A stretch of 41,403 bases of DNA from Bacillota bacterium (GTDB taxonomy: Bacteria > Bacillota > Sulfobacillia > Sulfobacillales > Sulfobacillaceae), in the NCBI GenBank assembly GCA_021784595.1, contig JAJYHT010000023.1:1-41403 (forward strand), in the 5' to 3' direction. The stretch's first letter is position 1. Each line of letters starts with the position of its first letter. The notes under the pieces were generated by a model. That model worked only from the letters and a program-made list of their open reading frames with translations, had not been told where the DNA came from and searched no databases. This document shows, piece after piece, positions 18,464 to 26,783 of the stretch. The position numbers and the translations under genes were made by a program.

Positions 18464-19501
18464 ATGACTATAGAGCCGATCCGGGTGAAAAACGATACGT
18501 TGGAGATATTGGATCAACGGCAGTTGCCGCTTCAATTGCAGTGGTTGCAGTGTTCCACAGGAGATCACGTCATTGAGGCCATCAAGGCTTTAGCGGTACG
18601 GGGCGCCCCAGCCCTTGGTATTGCAGGGCTTTATGCTTTGTGGTTGGAAGCGTTGCGTCTACAAAAACAGGATAATTTTAGCTTTCAGTTTGAGCAGTCA
18701 GCCCGCAATATTCGCCGCGCTCGGCCCACCGCCGTTAATTTGGCATGGGCAGTAGATCGCGCCGTGACCGCAGTGTCAGGCTTAAGCCCCAAAGAGACCG
18801 TGATTCGTCTTCGAGCCATGGCCGATTCATTAAAGACCGAGGACCTGGAAAACAATTATGCGATGGGGCGCTGGGGTACGACGCTGTTCTCGCAGCCGGC
18901 AAAAATTTTGACGCATTGCAATACAGGGTCTTTGGCGACAGCTGGATACGGCACCGCCTTGGGTGTGATTCGTACACTTTATCAACGTCAATGGATAACC
19001 AAGGTTTGGGTTGATGAAACCCGTCCGTTGTTGCAAGGGGCGCGCCTTACAGCTTGGGAATTGCAGCAAGATCAAATCCCCGCCACCCTGGTTACAGACA
19101 GCATGGCAGGACATCTCATGGCACGGGGAGAAGTCGACGCGGTGATTGTGGGCGCCGATCGCATTGCACATAATGGAGATACTGCGAATAAGATTGGGAC
19201 TTATGGTCTGGCCGTTTTGGCCCGCTATCACAAGATACCATTTTATGTGGCAGCTCCCCTCTCGACTTTGGATCGTGACACCGCTTCGGGGACCAATATT
19301 CCGATTGAGCAACGAGACGAAGACGAAGTACGGCTACTCAAAGGGGTGGCTATCGCTCCAATGGGAATGCCGAGTTATAATCCTGCCTTTGATGTGACTC
19401 CGCACGAATTAATTACCGCCATTATTACCGAACGCGGAGTAATGAATGCACCGTTTGATGCAGCAATGGACAAACTTTTGGAGGAGGCTCGCGATGCTTG
19501 A
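18464..19501 (+). CDS. mtnA: S-methyl-5-thioribose-1-phosphate isomerase
   Basis: The 345-residue protein is MtnA of methionine salvage, isomerising methylthioribose-1-phosphate to the ribulose form. Conserved parts are 'VRGAPALGIAGLYALWLEA', the catalytic Cys152 in 'LTHCNTGSLATAGYGTALG', 'VDETRPLLQGARLTAWEL', and the catalytic Asp232 in 'GADRIAHNGDTANKIGTY'. AAGGAG precedes the ATG. The end overlaps serS by 8 bases (ATGCTTGA), so both genes are coupled and under the serine T-box. Methionine salvage under serine-tRNA control is not an obvious pairing. The fold is shared with eIF2B-like proteins, but the motifs favour MtnA. Confidence 0.93.
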   Translation: MTIEPIRVKNDTLEILDQRQLPLQLQWLQCSTGDHVIEAIKALAVRGAPALGIAGLYALWLEALRLQKQDNFSFQFEQSARNIRRARPTAVNLAWAVDRAVTAVSGLSPKETVIRLRAMADSLKTEDLENNYAMGRWGTTLFSQPAKILTHCNTGSLATAGYGTALGVIRTLYQRQWITKVWVDETRPLLQGARLTAWELQQDQIPATLVTDSMAGHLMARGEVDAVIVGADRIAHNGDTANKIGTYGLAVLARYHKIPFYVAAPLSTLDRDTASGTNIPIEQRDEDEVRLLKGVAIAPMGMPSYNPAFDVTPHELITAIITERGVMNAPFDAAMDKLLEEARDA

Positions 19502-20759
19502 TATTCGACGAATTCGGCAAGATCCCGAAGAAGTGGAAAGGCTTCTGGCTAAAAAACATGTGGTGGTCGATTTAAACCAGGTAAATATCCTCGACCAGCG
19601 ACGTCGTGATGTGTTGGGTGAAATAGAGCGGTTTAAGGCTGAGCGGAATAAGAGTTCTGAGCTAGTGGCAGCTAAAAAGAAGCGGGGAGAGGACGCCACT
19701 GAAATTATTGAAAAGACGCGTATCGTCGGCGAGCAAATCAAGCAATTAGAGGCCTCCCTGGCTCCATTGGACGAGGAACTGCGCCTGTTTTTGCTTACGG
19801 TGCCAAACACTCCGTTGCCAGAAGTTCCAGATGGCGTATCGGCCGACGACAATGTAGAAATTCATCGTGTGGGGCTGGTGCCGCAATTTCATTTCGAACC
19901 GTTGCCCCATTGGGATCTAGGAGAACGCCTGGGCATCTTCGATTTCGAGCGAGCTCGAAAAATCACCGGCGCCCGCTTTACCGTATTAAAGGGGATGGGA
20001 GCGCAATTGTCGCGCGCCCTTATCAACTACATGCTGGACCATGCCAGGGCGCGGAACTATCTTGAAGTGGCGCCTCCCTACATGGTGAATTACGATTCGA
20101 TGGTAGGAACCGGTCAGTTCCCCAAATTTATGGATGACGCTTTTGGTGTCACGCCGCATAACTATTTCTTGATTCCTACCGCGGAGGTGCCTTTAACCAA
20201 CCTACATCGCGGTGAGATTTTATCTGCGGATCTGCTGCCCATTCGCTATACGGCTTATACCGCATCATTTCGGGCAGAGGCCGGCGCCGCTGGGCGGGAT
20301 ACCCGAGGACTGATCCGCCAGCATCAATTTGACAAGGTGGAACTGGTCCGCATTGTGGAGCCAGGAGACTCAGCCCACGCTATGGAAGAGATGCTGCGAG
20401 ATGCCGAGACGATTTTGGAAGAATTGGAAATTCCCTATCGCACGGTCTTGCTATGCGGTGCAGACATGGGATTTGGCCAAGCCAAGACGTATGATATTGA
20501 GGTATGGATGCCCAGTTATGGTCGGTATGTAGAGATTTCCTCCGTGAGCAACATGACGGATTTCCAAGCACGCCGTGCAGAAATTCGATATCGTCCCAAG
20601 GGCGCCAAAAAGACCGAATTGGTTCATACACTGAACGGAAGTGCCTTGGCGGTGGGACGTACTATGGCGGCGCTGGTGGAGAATTATCAAACCATGTCGG
20701 GTCATGTGCGGATTCCTGATGTGTTAAAATCCTACATGTCCGGTGTAGAGGAGATTTAG
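19494..20759 (+). CDS. serS: Seryl-tRNA synthetase
   Basis: The 421-residue protein is a class II synthetase charging tRNA-Ser. The N-terminal antiparallel coiled coil that grips the long variable arm spans about residues 25-105. The catalytic part has motif 2 'ASFRAEAGAAGRDTRGLIRQHQFDKVE' (in parts, R of FRAEAG) and motif 3 'TLNGSALAVGRTMAALVENYQ' (in parts). The ATG at 19494 has GGAGGAGG upstream. Control by the upstream T-box through uncharged tRNA-Ser is the expected feedback. Confidence 0.97.
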   Translation: MLDIRRIRQDPEEVERLLAKKHVVVDLNQVNILDQRRRDVLGEIERFKAERNKSSELVAAKKKRGEDATEIIEKTRIVGEQIKQLEASLAPLDEELRLFLLTVPNTPLPEVPDGVSADDNVEIHRVGLVPQFHFEPLPHWDLGERLGIFDFERARKITGARFTVLKGMGAQLSRALINYMLDHARARNYLEVAPPYMVNYDSMVGTGQFPKFMDDAFGVTPHNYFLIPTAEVPLTNLHRGEILSADLLPIRYTAYTASFRAEAGAAGRDTRGLIRQHQFDKVELVRIVEPGDSAHAMEEMLRDAETILEELEIPYRTVLLCGADMGFGQAKTYDIEVWMPSYGRYVEISSVSNMTDFQARRAEIRYRPKGAKKTELVHTLNGSALAVGRTMAALVENYQTMSGHVRIPDVLKSYMSGVEEI

Positions 20760-20783
20760 GCTTAGCAGAAGGGTCGTTAGAGA

Positions 20784-21293
20784 ATGCCAGTATCTGTGCA
20801 ATTCGGGATCAAACTGGGTGTCCTGGCCAGCGTTATTGGTTTGCTTTTAGCGATACCTTATCTTTTTGTCGGATTTACGATGGATATCGTAGGTTCGGGC
20901 GCTACGGCGTGGCCTTTGATATTGGAAAATCTGGTCCCGGCCTTGTTGCTGATAATGGCCGGCAGTTTAGCGGCTCGGCGGGGACTGCGGGCAAGTATTG
21001 TGTCAGCCTCATTTGGAGCTAGCTACGGATTAATTGCGGGCCTTTTCCATTGGGTGGCCGCCATGGCCATGCCGCATAAAAGCACACTGATTGCCGCTAT
21101 GGATTTTGTCGCCATGGCTCATGGAAAGAAAATGACTCCCGCGACCCTTTCCCTTTTGGCAAAAGCGGTGGATCATCCCAATGTGTGGTCCATGGTGTTG
21201 TATAATGCGCTCGAGTTAGCGCTGTTCGGGGTCATTTTAGGATGGATTGGGGCTAAAATGACCAACAGATTGACGACATCATCCAAAAATTAA
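20784..21293 (+). CDS. Hypothetical membrane protein, four membrane segments
   Basis: A 169-residue hydrophobic protein with about four transmembrane helices (roughly residues 9-33, 43-64, 70-95 and 138-160). I do not recognise the family. It follows serS by 24 bases on the same strand and may be read from the same transcript. The coding pattern is clean, with a short basic and hydroxylated C-terminal tail. Confidence 0.7.
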   Translation: MPVSVQFGIKLGVLASVIGLLLAIPYLFVGFTMDIVGSGATAWPLILENLVPALLLIMAGSLAARRGLRASIVSASFGASYGLIAGLFHWVAAMAMPHKSTLIAAMDFVAMAHGKKMTPATLSLLAKAVDHPNVWSMVLYNALELALFGVILGWIGAKMTNRLTTSSKN

Positions 21294-21296
21294 GCC

Positions 21297-21326
21297 TTGG
21301 CGCAGACTGACGCAATCGGGTACAAT
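21297..21326 (+). promoter_or_regulatory. Candidate promoter of tRNA-Ser(UGA)
   Basis: TTGGCG (21297-21302) and TACAAT (21321-21326) with an 18-base spacer lie 20 bases before the mature tRNA 5' end. Confidence 0.55.
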
Positions 21327-21345
21327 AATTGCACCAACAATTTTT

Positions 21346-21430
21346 GGAGGGGTAGCGTAATTGGTAACGCAGCGGTCTTGAAAACCGCCGCCCTAAAGGC
21401 TTGCAGGTTCGAGTCCTGTCCCCTCCGCCA
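21346..21430 (+). tRNA. tRNA-Ser (anticodon UGA)
   Basis: The acceptor stem GGAGGGG pairs with CCCCTCC (21420-21426); discriminator G and an encoded CCA follow (21427-21430). The anticodon stem GCGGT/ACCGC encloses loop CTTGAAA with anticodon TGA. A long variable arm (CGCCCTAAAGGC region) marks a class II tRNA, and the T loop is TTCGAGT. The discriminator G matches the T-box TGGC. Confidence 0.96.
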
Positions 21431-21489
21431 CTTTGATGCCTTATCTCCGCAATGAGGTAGGCATATTTTTTTGGCAGAAAGGGAGTTCC

Positions 21490-23073
21490 ATGGCGCGTTT
21501 TACCATAGCTCATGCTCATATCGTGGATGGGACAGGCCGCCCGGCCTACCGGGGATTTGTGACGGTGTCCGAGGGCCGCATCGAATCCGTCTCCGAATTG
21601 CCTCCGGCCGTTGAAGGAGAACGTGTGGAGGCCGATGGGCTGACACTCACTCCGGGATTTATTGATATGCATTCCCATTCCGACCTTACTCTATTCGCCG
21701 ATGGCCGAGCCGTGAGTAAAGTTTCCCAAGGCATCACGCTCGAGGTTCTGGGCCAATGCGGCATTTCCGGAGCACCTCTTTTTGGTTCTATGGTGGACGA
21801 GGTCGCTCGGTTTTTTGACCGGCACCATTTGGACCTTTCGTACCGTACCATGGGGGAATATCTGTCAGCCATTGACCGCCAGACTGCGGTGAATGTTCTG
21901 GCTTTAATAGGGCAAGGAACATTGCGCCGGGGAGTGATGGGTGAAGGAGATGGCCCAGCCGGAGATAAAGAGCTGCGGCAGATGCAAGTAGCCATTGACG
22001 AGGCGATGAAAGCTGGCGCATTGGGTCTTTCCACTGGTCTTATCTATCCTCCTGGTTGTTACACCTCTACGGATGAGGTTGTTGCGTTGACCAGAACAAT
22101 AGCCCCTTATCAGGGACTCTACTTTTCTCATCTGCGCAACGAAGGCGATACATTGGTAGAAGCGGTAGACGAAGCCTTGGAAATTGGACAAAGGGCTGGC
22201 GTAGGAGTGCAATTGTCGCATCATAAGGCAATGGGACCTCACAACTGGGGTAAGACTGCGATTACACTGGATCATATAAATCAGGCCATAGATTCGGGCC
22301 TTGACGTTTATTTAGACCAGTATCCCTATGTGGCGAGCGCCACGTCCTTAACAGCTCTTTTGCCGGACTGGGCTTTAGTGGGTGGGCATGAAGCCACGCT
22401 GGCCCGATTCGAAGATGGTGAGTTGTTGCAGCGCATTATTGAAGAAACCGATCGCAAGGAATCCCGTTTCGGGTGGGATAGGACGCGAATTGGTACCGTA
22501 AGCGAAGAACAAGAGAGGGACCTGCAGGGCAAGAGTATGGCGGAGATCGCCCAAGAATGGAACATTGCTCCAGTTCACGCCCTAATTCGCATATTGCGCG
22601 ACAACCATATGCAAGTCAGCATGATTCGGTTTGGTATGGGGGAAGATGACGTAGAACGCGTTTTTCGGTATCCCAGAACACTCATTGGAACTGACGGGGG
22701 AGCCGTGGCGCCCGATGGCCCCTTAAGCCAGGGCAATCCCCATCCGCGCACGTATGGAACCTTTGCCCGAGTTTTAGGTGAATTCGTGCGGCAAAAGCAA
22801 TGGACAACCTTTGAGCAAGCCATTTATCGAATGACTGGGTTGGCGGCCCAACGGTTGCACCTAAGCCATCGTGGGCGCATTGCTCCAGGGTACTGGGCTG
22901 ATTTAGTCCTGTTGGATAAAGACCAAGTGAATGATGTAGCCACATTCGCGCGTCCGCATCAAACAGCCGTAGGAATTATTAATGTGTATGTCAATGGACA
23001 ATTGGAATGGCACGATGGCCGACATACTGGGGCGTTGTGGGGCAATGCTTTGCGATATTTCGCGGAGCGATGA
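21490..23073 (+). CDS. N-acyl-D-amino-acid deacylase (D-aminoacylase family amidohydrolase)
   Basis: The 527-residue protein is an amidohydrolase that removes acyl groups from N-acyl-D-amino acids. The metal motif is 'GFIDMHSHSDLTL' (HxH, about residues 57-69), followed by the metal-bridging Cys in 'VLGQCGIS', 'YFSHLRNEGD', 'VQLSHHKAMGPHNWGK' and the late Asp in 'LIGTDGGAVAPDGP'. The C-terminal beta-sandwich ends with 'GRIAPGYWADLVLLDKDQV', typical for the family. I chose the ATG at 21490 with AAGGGAG upstream. It lies between two tRNA-Ser genes. The exact substrate cannot be told. Confidence 0.9.
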   Translation: MARFTIAHAHIVDGTGRPAYRGFVTVSEGRIESVSELPPAVEGERVEADGLTLTPGFIDMHSHSDLTLFADGRAVSKVSQGITLEVLGQCGISGAPLFGSMVDEVARFFDRHHLDLSYRTMGEYLSAIDRQTAVNVLALIGQGTLRRGVMGEGDGPAGDKELRQMQVAIDEAMKAGALGLSTGLIYPPGCYTSTDEVVALTRTIAPYQGLYFSHLRNEGDTLVEAVDEALEIGQRAGVGVQLSHHKAMGPHNWGKTAITLDHINQAIDSGLDVYLDQYPYVASATSLTALLPDWALVGGHEATLARFEDGELLQRIIEETDRKESRFGWDRTRIGTVSEEQERDLQGKSMAEIAQEWNIAPVHALIRILRDNHMQVSMIRFGMGEDDVERVFRYPRTLIGTDGGAVAPDGPLSQGNPHPRTYGTFARVLGEFVRQKQWTTFEQAIYRMTGLAAQRLHLSHRGRIAPGYWADLVLLDKDQVNDVATFARPHQTAVGIINVYVNGQLEWHDGRHTGALWGNALRYFAER

Positions 23074-23089
23074 TTCCAGCAATCTACTC

Positions 23090-23119
23090 TTGTCAAGGTA
23101 CTTTCACGTATGGTACCAT
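23090..23119 (+). promoter_or_regulatory. Candidate promoter of tRNA-Ser(GCU)
   Basis: TTGTCA (23090-23095) and TACCAT (23114-23119), 18-base spacer, lie 14 bases before the tRNA 5' end. Confidence 0.5.
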
Positions 23120-23132
23120 AGCGTGTGCCTGT

Positions 23133-23225
23133 GGAGGGATACTCAAGTTGGTCGAAGAGGGCGGTTTGCTAAACCGTTAGTAGGCTTCAAGCCTAGCGTG
23201 GGTTCGAATCCCACTCCCTCCGCCA
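23133..23225 (+). tRNA. tRNA-Ser (anticodon GCU)
   Basis: Acceptor GGAGGGA pairs with TCCCTCC, followed by G and CCA (to 23225). The anticodon stem GCGGT/ACCGT-type encloses TTTGCTAAA with anticodon GCT. A long variable arm (TAGTAGGCTTCAAGCCTA) and the T arm GTGGGTTCGAATCCCAC are clear. It reads AGC/AGU serine codons, one of the two possible specifiers of the T-box. Confidence 0.96.
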
Positions 23226-23265
23226 TCTAGTGCTATTAGGTGGCAACAACGGTAATTAGTGTACC

Positions 23266-23294
23266 TTGCATCGAGTGGGTCCCGATGATAAAAT
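23266..23294 (+). promoter_or_regulatory. Candidate promoter of tRNA-Arg(ACG)
   Basis: TTGCAT (23266-23271) and TAAAAT (23289-23294) with a 17-base spacer lie 16 bases before the tRNA. Confidence 0.55.
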
Positions 23295-23310
23295 TGAGCA
23301 AGTCTAATAT

Positions 23311-23386
23311 GCGCCCGTAGCTCAGCGGATAGAGCGTCTGACTACGAATCAGAAGGCCAGAGGTTCAAGTCCTCTCGGGCGCACCA
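23311..23386 (+). tRNA. tRNA-Arg (anticodon ACG)
   Basis: A 76-base tRNA including the encoded CCA: acceptor GCGCCCG pairs with CGGGCGC, discriminator A. The anticodon arm CTGAC-TACGAAT-type loop carries ACG, and the T arm is AGAGGTTCAAGTCCTCT. It is the last conserved gene before the decayed accessory region, and its 3' end is a plausible integration site. Confidence 0.97.
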
Positions 23387-23444
23387 CGTTTTGCCGCTTC
23401 CTGCTTCACTTTCCCGTTTCCTCGTTGGTCAATAGCGTCGGTTG

Positions 23445-23473
23445 GAATCCCTGAGAATACCGAGGGATTCTTA
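23445..23473 (+). terminator. Probable terminator after tRNA-Arg
   Basis: GAATCCCT (23445-23452) pairs with AGGGATTC (23463-23470) over a 10-base loop, followed by TT. The U tract is short, so confidence is moderate. Confidence 0.55.
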
Positions 23474-23575
23474 GTGTGTTACGCGAAATTTACGCGACCC
23501 TTCTGGTTCGGTATCTCGCATTATTGACAGAAGTGTATCCGGGATCCAGACTTGGTAGAACAGAGGGAATGCACA

Positions 23576-24132
23576 TGATCGGGCAACGGGTCGGCTACGT
23601 GCGGGTGGTGAGTACCACCGACCAACATACCGACCGGCAGCTGGACGGCGTGACGGTGGATCGCGCCTTCACCGATCAGGCGTCGGGCAAAAGCACTGAC
23701 CGCCCTCAGCTGGATGCGCTCAAAGTGTATGTCCGGGAGGGCGATACCGTCGTGGTCCATGGATCGATTGGCCCGGAACCTGGTAGACTTGCGGAATCTC
23801 GTCCAAGGTTGGGCAGATCTCGGGATCCGGGTCGAGTTTGTGAAGGAACATTTGACGTTTACCGAGGCGGACGATCCCAGGGCCACGTTGCTGTTAAGTT
23901 TGATGGGAGCCGTGGCCGAATTTGAGCGGGCTCTGAGTCGCGTACGACAACGCGAAGGTATTGCCCTAGCCAAAAAGCGGGGCGTGTATCAGGGCAGATC
24001 CCCGGTCATGACTGGGGATCAATTGCGGATGATGCAGGATCGCCTGGCGGCGGGGATCTCGAAGGCCCAGGTGGCCGGCAATTGGGCGCGAGCCGATCCA
24101 CGGTATATCGGTATCTCAGACAGGAGGCGTGA
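23576..24132 (+). pseudogene. Serine recombinase (resolvase/invertase type), broken by two frameshifts
   Basis: Three consecutive frames together give one resolvase. The N-terminal part (from ATG 23576) reads 'VGYVRVVSTTDQHTDRQLDG' with the catalytic serine. A frame change near 23757-23763 leads into 'MDRLARNLVDLRNLVQGWAD' and 'SLMGAVAEFERALSRVRQREG'. A second change near 24083 leads into the HTH 'LGASRSTVYRYLRQEA' ending at TGA 24130-24132. At the first break the expected H-S-M-D junction is collapsed to CATGGAT, consistent with a small (about 5-base) deletion. An intact copy would do site-specific recombination. It sits 190 bases after tRNA-Arg, at the start of the accessory region. Confidence 0.85.
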
Positions 24133-24145
24133 GGAGGCAAAGACT

Positions 24146-24628
24146 ATGACACACGGACCCATTATGCTGGAATTTTACGCCAGCCCGCCGGTCGATCATT
24201 TGGATCATGACACGTATGCGGCGATGAATGAGATAGCCGAAACACTGGAGAGTCTATTGCACAAGGTGGACGAATGGGGACACTATTTGGAGGCACGATG
24301 GCCAGAAGGGAGCGACTATTGGGCACCCCTCCTCCGGCGGTTGCGGTTTGACGATATTCAGGTGCCTGCGGCATTGAACACCTATGAGTTCCAGTGCCTG
24401 AGGGAACAAACCAACGACAGTCTACAATTCCTAGCTCACGCATTCAAGGACTGGGGATCCCAACTCCAATACCATGATCAGAACTTTCCGATGCCGCCCG
24501 ACTACGATCCCAAACGTGATCATCCTTGGGGAACCAAACCAAGCGCTCACAGACTCCGTTCCGCTCATTTTTGGCTGAATCCACAAACCCGTATTACACC
24601 ACCAGAGCACTCGCAGGACAGACCCTAG
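24146..24628 (+). CDS. Hypothetical protein, 160 residues
   Basis: A clean reading frame starts at ATG 24146 with GAGGAGG (24131-24137) 8 bases upstream. The protein begins 'MTHGPIMLEFYASPPVDHLD', is acidic and aromatic-rich in the middle ('WGHYLEARWPEGSDYWAPLLRRL' in parts) and ends with a polar Pro/Arg-rich tail. No membrane segment or known motif was recognised. It directly follows the broken recombinase, so it may be cargo of the same element. Confidence 0.55.
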   Translation: MTHGPIMLEFYASPPVDHLDHDTYAAMNEIAETLESLLHKVDEWGHYLEARWPEGSDYWAPLLRRLRFDDIQVPAALNTYEFQCLREQTNDSLQFLAHAFKDWGSQLQYHDQNFPMPPDYDPKRDHPWGTKPSAHRLRSAHFWLNPQTRITPPEHSQDRP

Positions 24629-25558
24629 ACAAAGCACCCCGGGGTTGCTATCCCGAATTATCCTACCCCGATCCCAATAAGAGTGCCCCGGCAATTGGGC
24701 GTGAGGCGATCCACCGTATCATTGGCGAAGCAAATTCGTAGGATTTTCGTACCAATTTCGTACTGGACTATTAAGCAGCCCGATCCAGGAAGAACTGATC
24801 AATGACGGGCTCACATTTCTCTCAGCAGCGATGATCCAAGAGCTCGGACCCAAACGCGGGACGGCGCTGAGGGTGGCCGTGCATGCGCTGTCGCAGGCGC
24901 CGCTACCGGGTACGAATCCACCGAGAAGAAAAATCGGGCTGACGGCCATGGCGAGCGTAGTGAAGCCAGAGGAAAGCCGCTCCCCACAACGCTATCCGGG
25001 ACGCTATCGCGGGTATGTTCGGAAAATCGCCGCGCAAATTCAGGACGCAGATAGAGAGCACGAATGGCACGTAGTGGCCGCAAAAACGGCCCCTCTCGGG
25101 AAGCCAGTTTGCGCGGACCCGAAAACGCCAGCAAAAGAAATCACCAGCGAGCATAATGGTGCTAACCTCCTTAAATCGCCAGATTAGGCGAAATAACGAG
25201 AGCGGGCACTGCGTTGTTCCGTGTCCCAGCGAGACAGGAAATCCTGACGGGGCGTGGGTTTCGCAAAAGTTAGGAGACCCCTTAAGGGGGTCTAGGTCCG
25301 GACCCCTAAGATCGCAGTCATGGTGCGGCCACGGAAGACTAAAAGCGAAAAGCCTCAAAAGGGAAGGAAGAGCCAGGCACCCCGTGCTGCAGGTGCAGTG
25401 CCTCAGGATCTCGGGCGAAAAGATTTTCCATTACGGCGAAAACATTACGGCGAAAAGAAGGGATCGGGAGCCCCGCGAGAGCATCCGGAGGAGGCAAAGC
25501 TGGCGCTCCCCCTCTTCTTCCCCTGAAATAGAGTCTAGCGTTCGTCCCATAACTCTAG
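24629..25558. other. Stretch without a convincing gene
   Basis: Short open frames exist on both strands, but none has a ribosome-binding site plus recognisable protein. One plus-strand frame around 24760-24910 reads 'LTFLSAAMIQELGPKRGTAL' and might be a fragment of a lost gene. A 68-codon basic frame at 25320-25526 has no ribosome-binding site. A compact multi-hairpin structure lies at 25270-25309 (separate entry). Otherwise I see only decayed sequence. Confidence 0.5.
25270..25309. repeat. Three-way inverted-repeat structure
   Basis: An outer stem TTAGG (25270-25274) / CCTAA (25305-25309) encloses two further inverted repeats. The first is AGACCCC (25275-25281) with GGGGTCT (25287-25293), which includes the 12-bp palindrome CCCCTTAAGGGG. 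The second is the perfect palindrome GGTCCGGACC (25295-25304). An alternative pairing GGGGTC (25287-25292) with GACCCC (25301-25306) is also possible, mutually exclusive with the first. The role is unknown: an element end, a small structured RNA or a recombination site are options. Confidence 0.6.
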
Positions 25559-25933
25559 TTACGTCAGCCGTCGAAAAGTTCTATCACGGTAACAACCAAA
25601 CACAAATGGGCGGGGTGTCTCATGAAATAATTTCTCCATTTGGTCCAAGGTGCATGTGATGATTTGAAGGTATTCCCACCGAGTGGGGGTTTGTGTTTGT
25701 GCTAGTACAAACGCACCTACCTTAGCCTGACGAATCATTTCTAATTCGTTCGGCCGTTTACGAATATAGCTATCCCGAGTGATGACTATCCATTGTTTTT
25801 GACCGGCTGTTTCGAGCCATATCACATCGGGGGTGTTAGCGGGAAAGTAATCGTCTAACCAAATGATGTCGATGCGTACACACTTCAAAGCCTCGGCAAT
25901 AGATACTGGAATGCTACGATCGATAAAAATCAT
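25559..25933 (-). CDS. Putative PIN-like toxin (VapC-like/DUF5615 type)
   Basis: The 124-residue protein begins 'MIFIDRSIPVSIAEALK' and has 'IDIIWLDDYFPANTPDVIWLE', 'QWIVITRDSYIRKRPNELEMI' and 'VGAFVLAQ'. The acidic residues spaced along these strands (D5; D-D in the middle; 'TRD') match a compact PIN-like nuclease fold of the kind paired with DUF433 proteins. Members are thought to be RNA-cleaving toxins; activity here is inference. The ATG overlaps the stop of the upstream antitoxin by 4 bases (ATGA), the standard toxin-antitoxin coupling. It is one of the few intact genes in the accessory region. Confidence 0.7.
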   Translation of the reverse strand: MIFIDRSIPVSIAEALKCVRIDIIWLDDYFPANTPDVIWLETAGQKQWIVITRDSYIRKRPNELEMIRQAKVGAFVLAQTQTPTRWEYLQIITCTLDQMEKLFHETPRPFVFGCYRDRTFRRLT

Positions 25934-26580
25934 GCAGAGTCCTGTAACTCAAACCGAAGAGCGGCTTCTACCGAGATCGGCTCAAGGCGAAAATCCTTGG
26001 CAATCACGTCAATGGGATCGTTGGCCACATAACGCTCGCGGATGATTTCGGTCCGCACTCCGCTGCCGGCGATGACGGGAAATCCATATCCAAAGTGGGG
26101 GGATACCTGAATGTAGCCGCCGTGGCCTCGTGGCCACCAGGTAGATGCTAAATCCTGTGTATAGTCCAGATCCTCAAGGAAAGGCGCCAACACCTCGAGC
26201 CAAACGGTTTGTCCGCGTTGCCGTCCCACTTCAATGAGCCGATCTTCGGCTTCGACGAAAATTTCTTTTCCTCCCACGCGAAATTGGGCCGAGACCAGAG
26301 GACGTTCCAGTTTTAGCAGCTGTTGGGTGTACTGAACGATTTGCCGAATCAAGAGCAGAGGGAACCCTCGCTGTTTAAGTTTGCCGATAGCAATAACTTC
26401 CACTAGATCCAGAAAGCTCGCCGCATGGGAAGGGGTAGACGGGGCCGATATCGCCGGGTATTGCCCATATCCCAGTAGCCAACGCTTGGCAGTACCCCGG
26501 GAAACTCGGGCGAGCCGGTCGACGTCGGAAAACGTATAAAGCGGCCGATGCAAGGCAACTTCGGTAGTTGTGGACTCCAC
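25930..26580 (-). CDS. DUF433-domain antitoxin with N-terminal HTH
   Basis: The protein has 217 residues from a GTG start at 26580, with GGGAGGAGG 7 bases upstream. The N terminus has a MerR-like winged helix 'YTFSDVDRLARVSRGTAKRW' (about residues 13-32). The middle reads 'SFLDLVEVIAIGKLKQRG' and 'LLLIRQIVQYTQQLL', and the C terminus is a DUF433 domain, 'GSGVRTEIIRERYVANDPI' followed by 'VIAKDFRLEPISVEAALRFE'. DUF433 proteins pair with PIN-like toxins, and the 4-base overlap with the downstream gene fits. The frame is open further upstream to 26760, but that part lacks a ribosome-binding site and looks spurious. A -10-like TAAAAT (minus strand, ~26613-26618) may be its promoter. Confidence 0.75.
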   Translation of the reverse strand: MESTTTEVALHRPLYTFSDVDRLARVSRGTAKRWLLGYGQYPAISAPSTPSHAASFLDLVEVIAIGKLKQRGFPLLLIRQIVQYTQQLLKLERPLVSAQFRVGGKEIFVEAEDRLIEVGRQRGQTVWLEVLAPFLEDLDYTQDLASTWWPRGHGGYIQVSPHFGYGFPVIAGSGVRTEIIRERYVANDPIDVIAKDFRLEPISVEAALRFELQDSA

Positions 26581-26783
26581 GCGGCTTCCTCCTCCCTCTC
26601 TGAAACTACAACTTATTTTAGCACGATGGATGAATACACGACCGGCTATCGCTTCTTTTACGGCGCGGATGCAGCAATCAACCGAAACCCGGGTTTCGGC
26701 ATCTTTTCGTCCGCGTCCCGCGAGGGCATCGAGAAAAGAGGAGGGTGTCGGATGGGCCACCTCTCATCCCCCTGTGATGCCTT

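Noticed and set aside
24831-25187. Plus-strand 118-codon open frame
   Set aside because: No ribosome-binding site, no recognisable family, and the opposite strand is equally open; it looks like decayed sequence.
26581-26760. N-terminal extension of the DUF433 antitoxin to an ATG at 26760
   Set aside because: The strong GGGAGGAGG lies directly before the GTG at 26580, and the extension has no family-like sequence.
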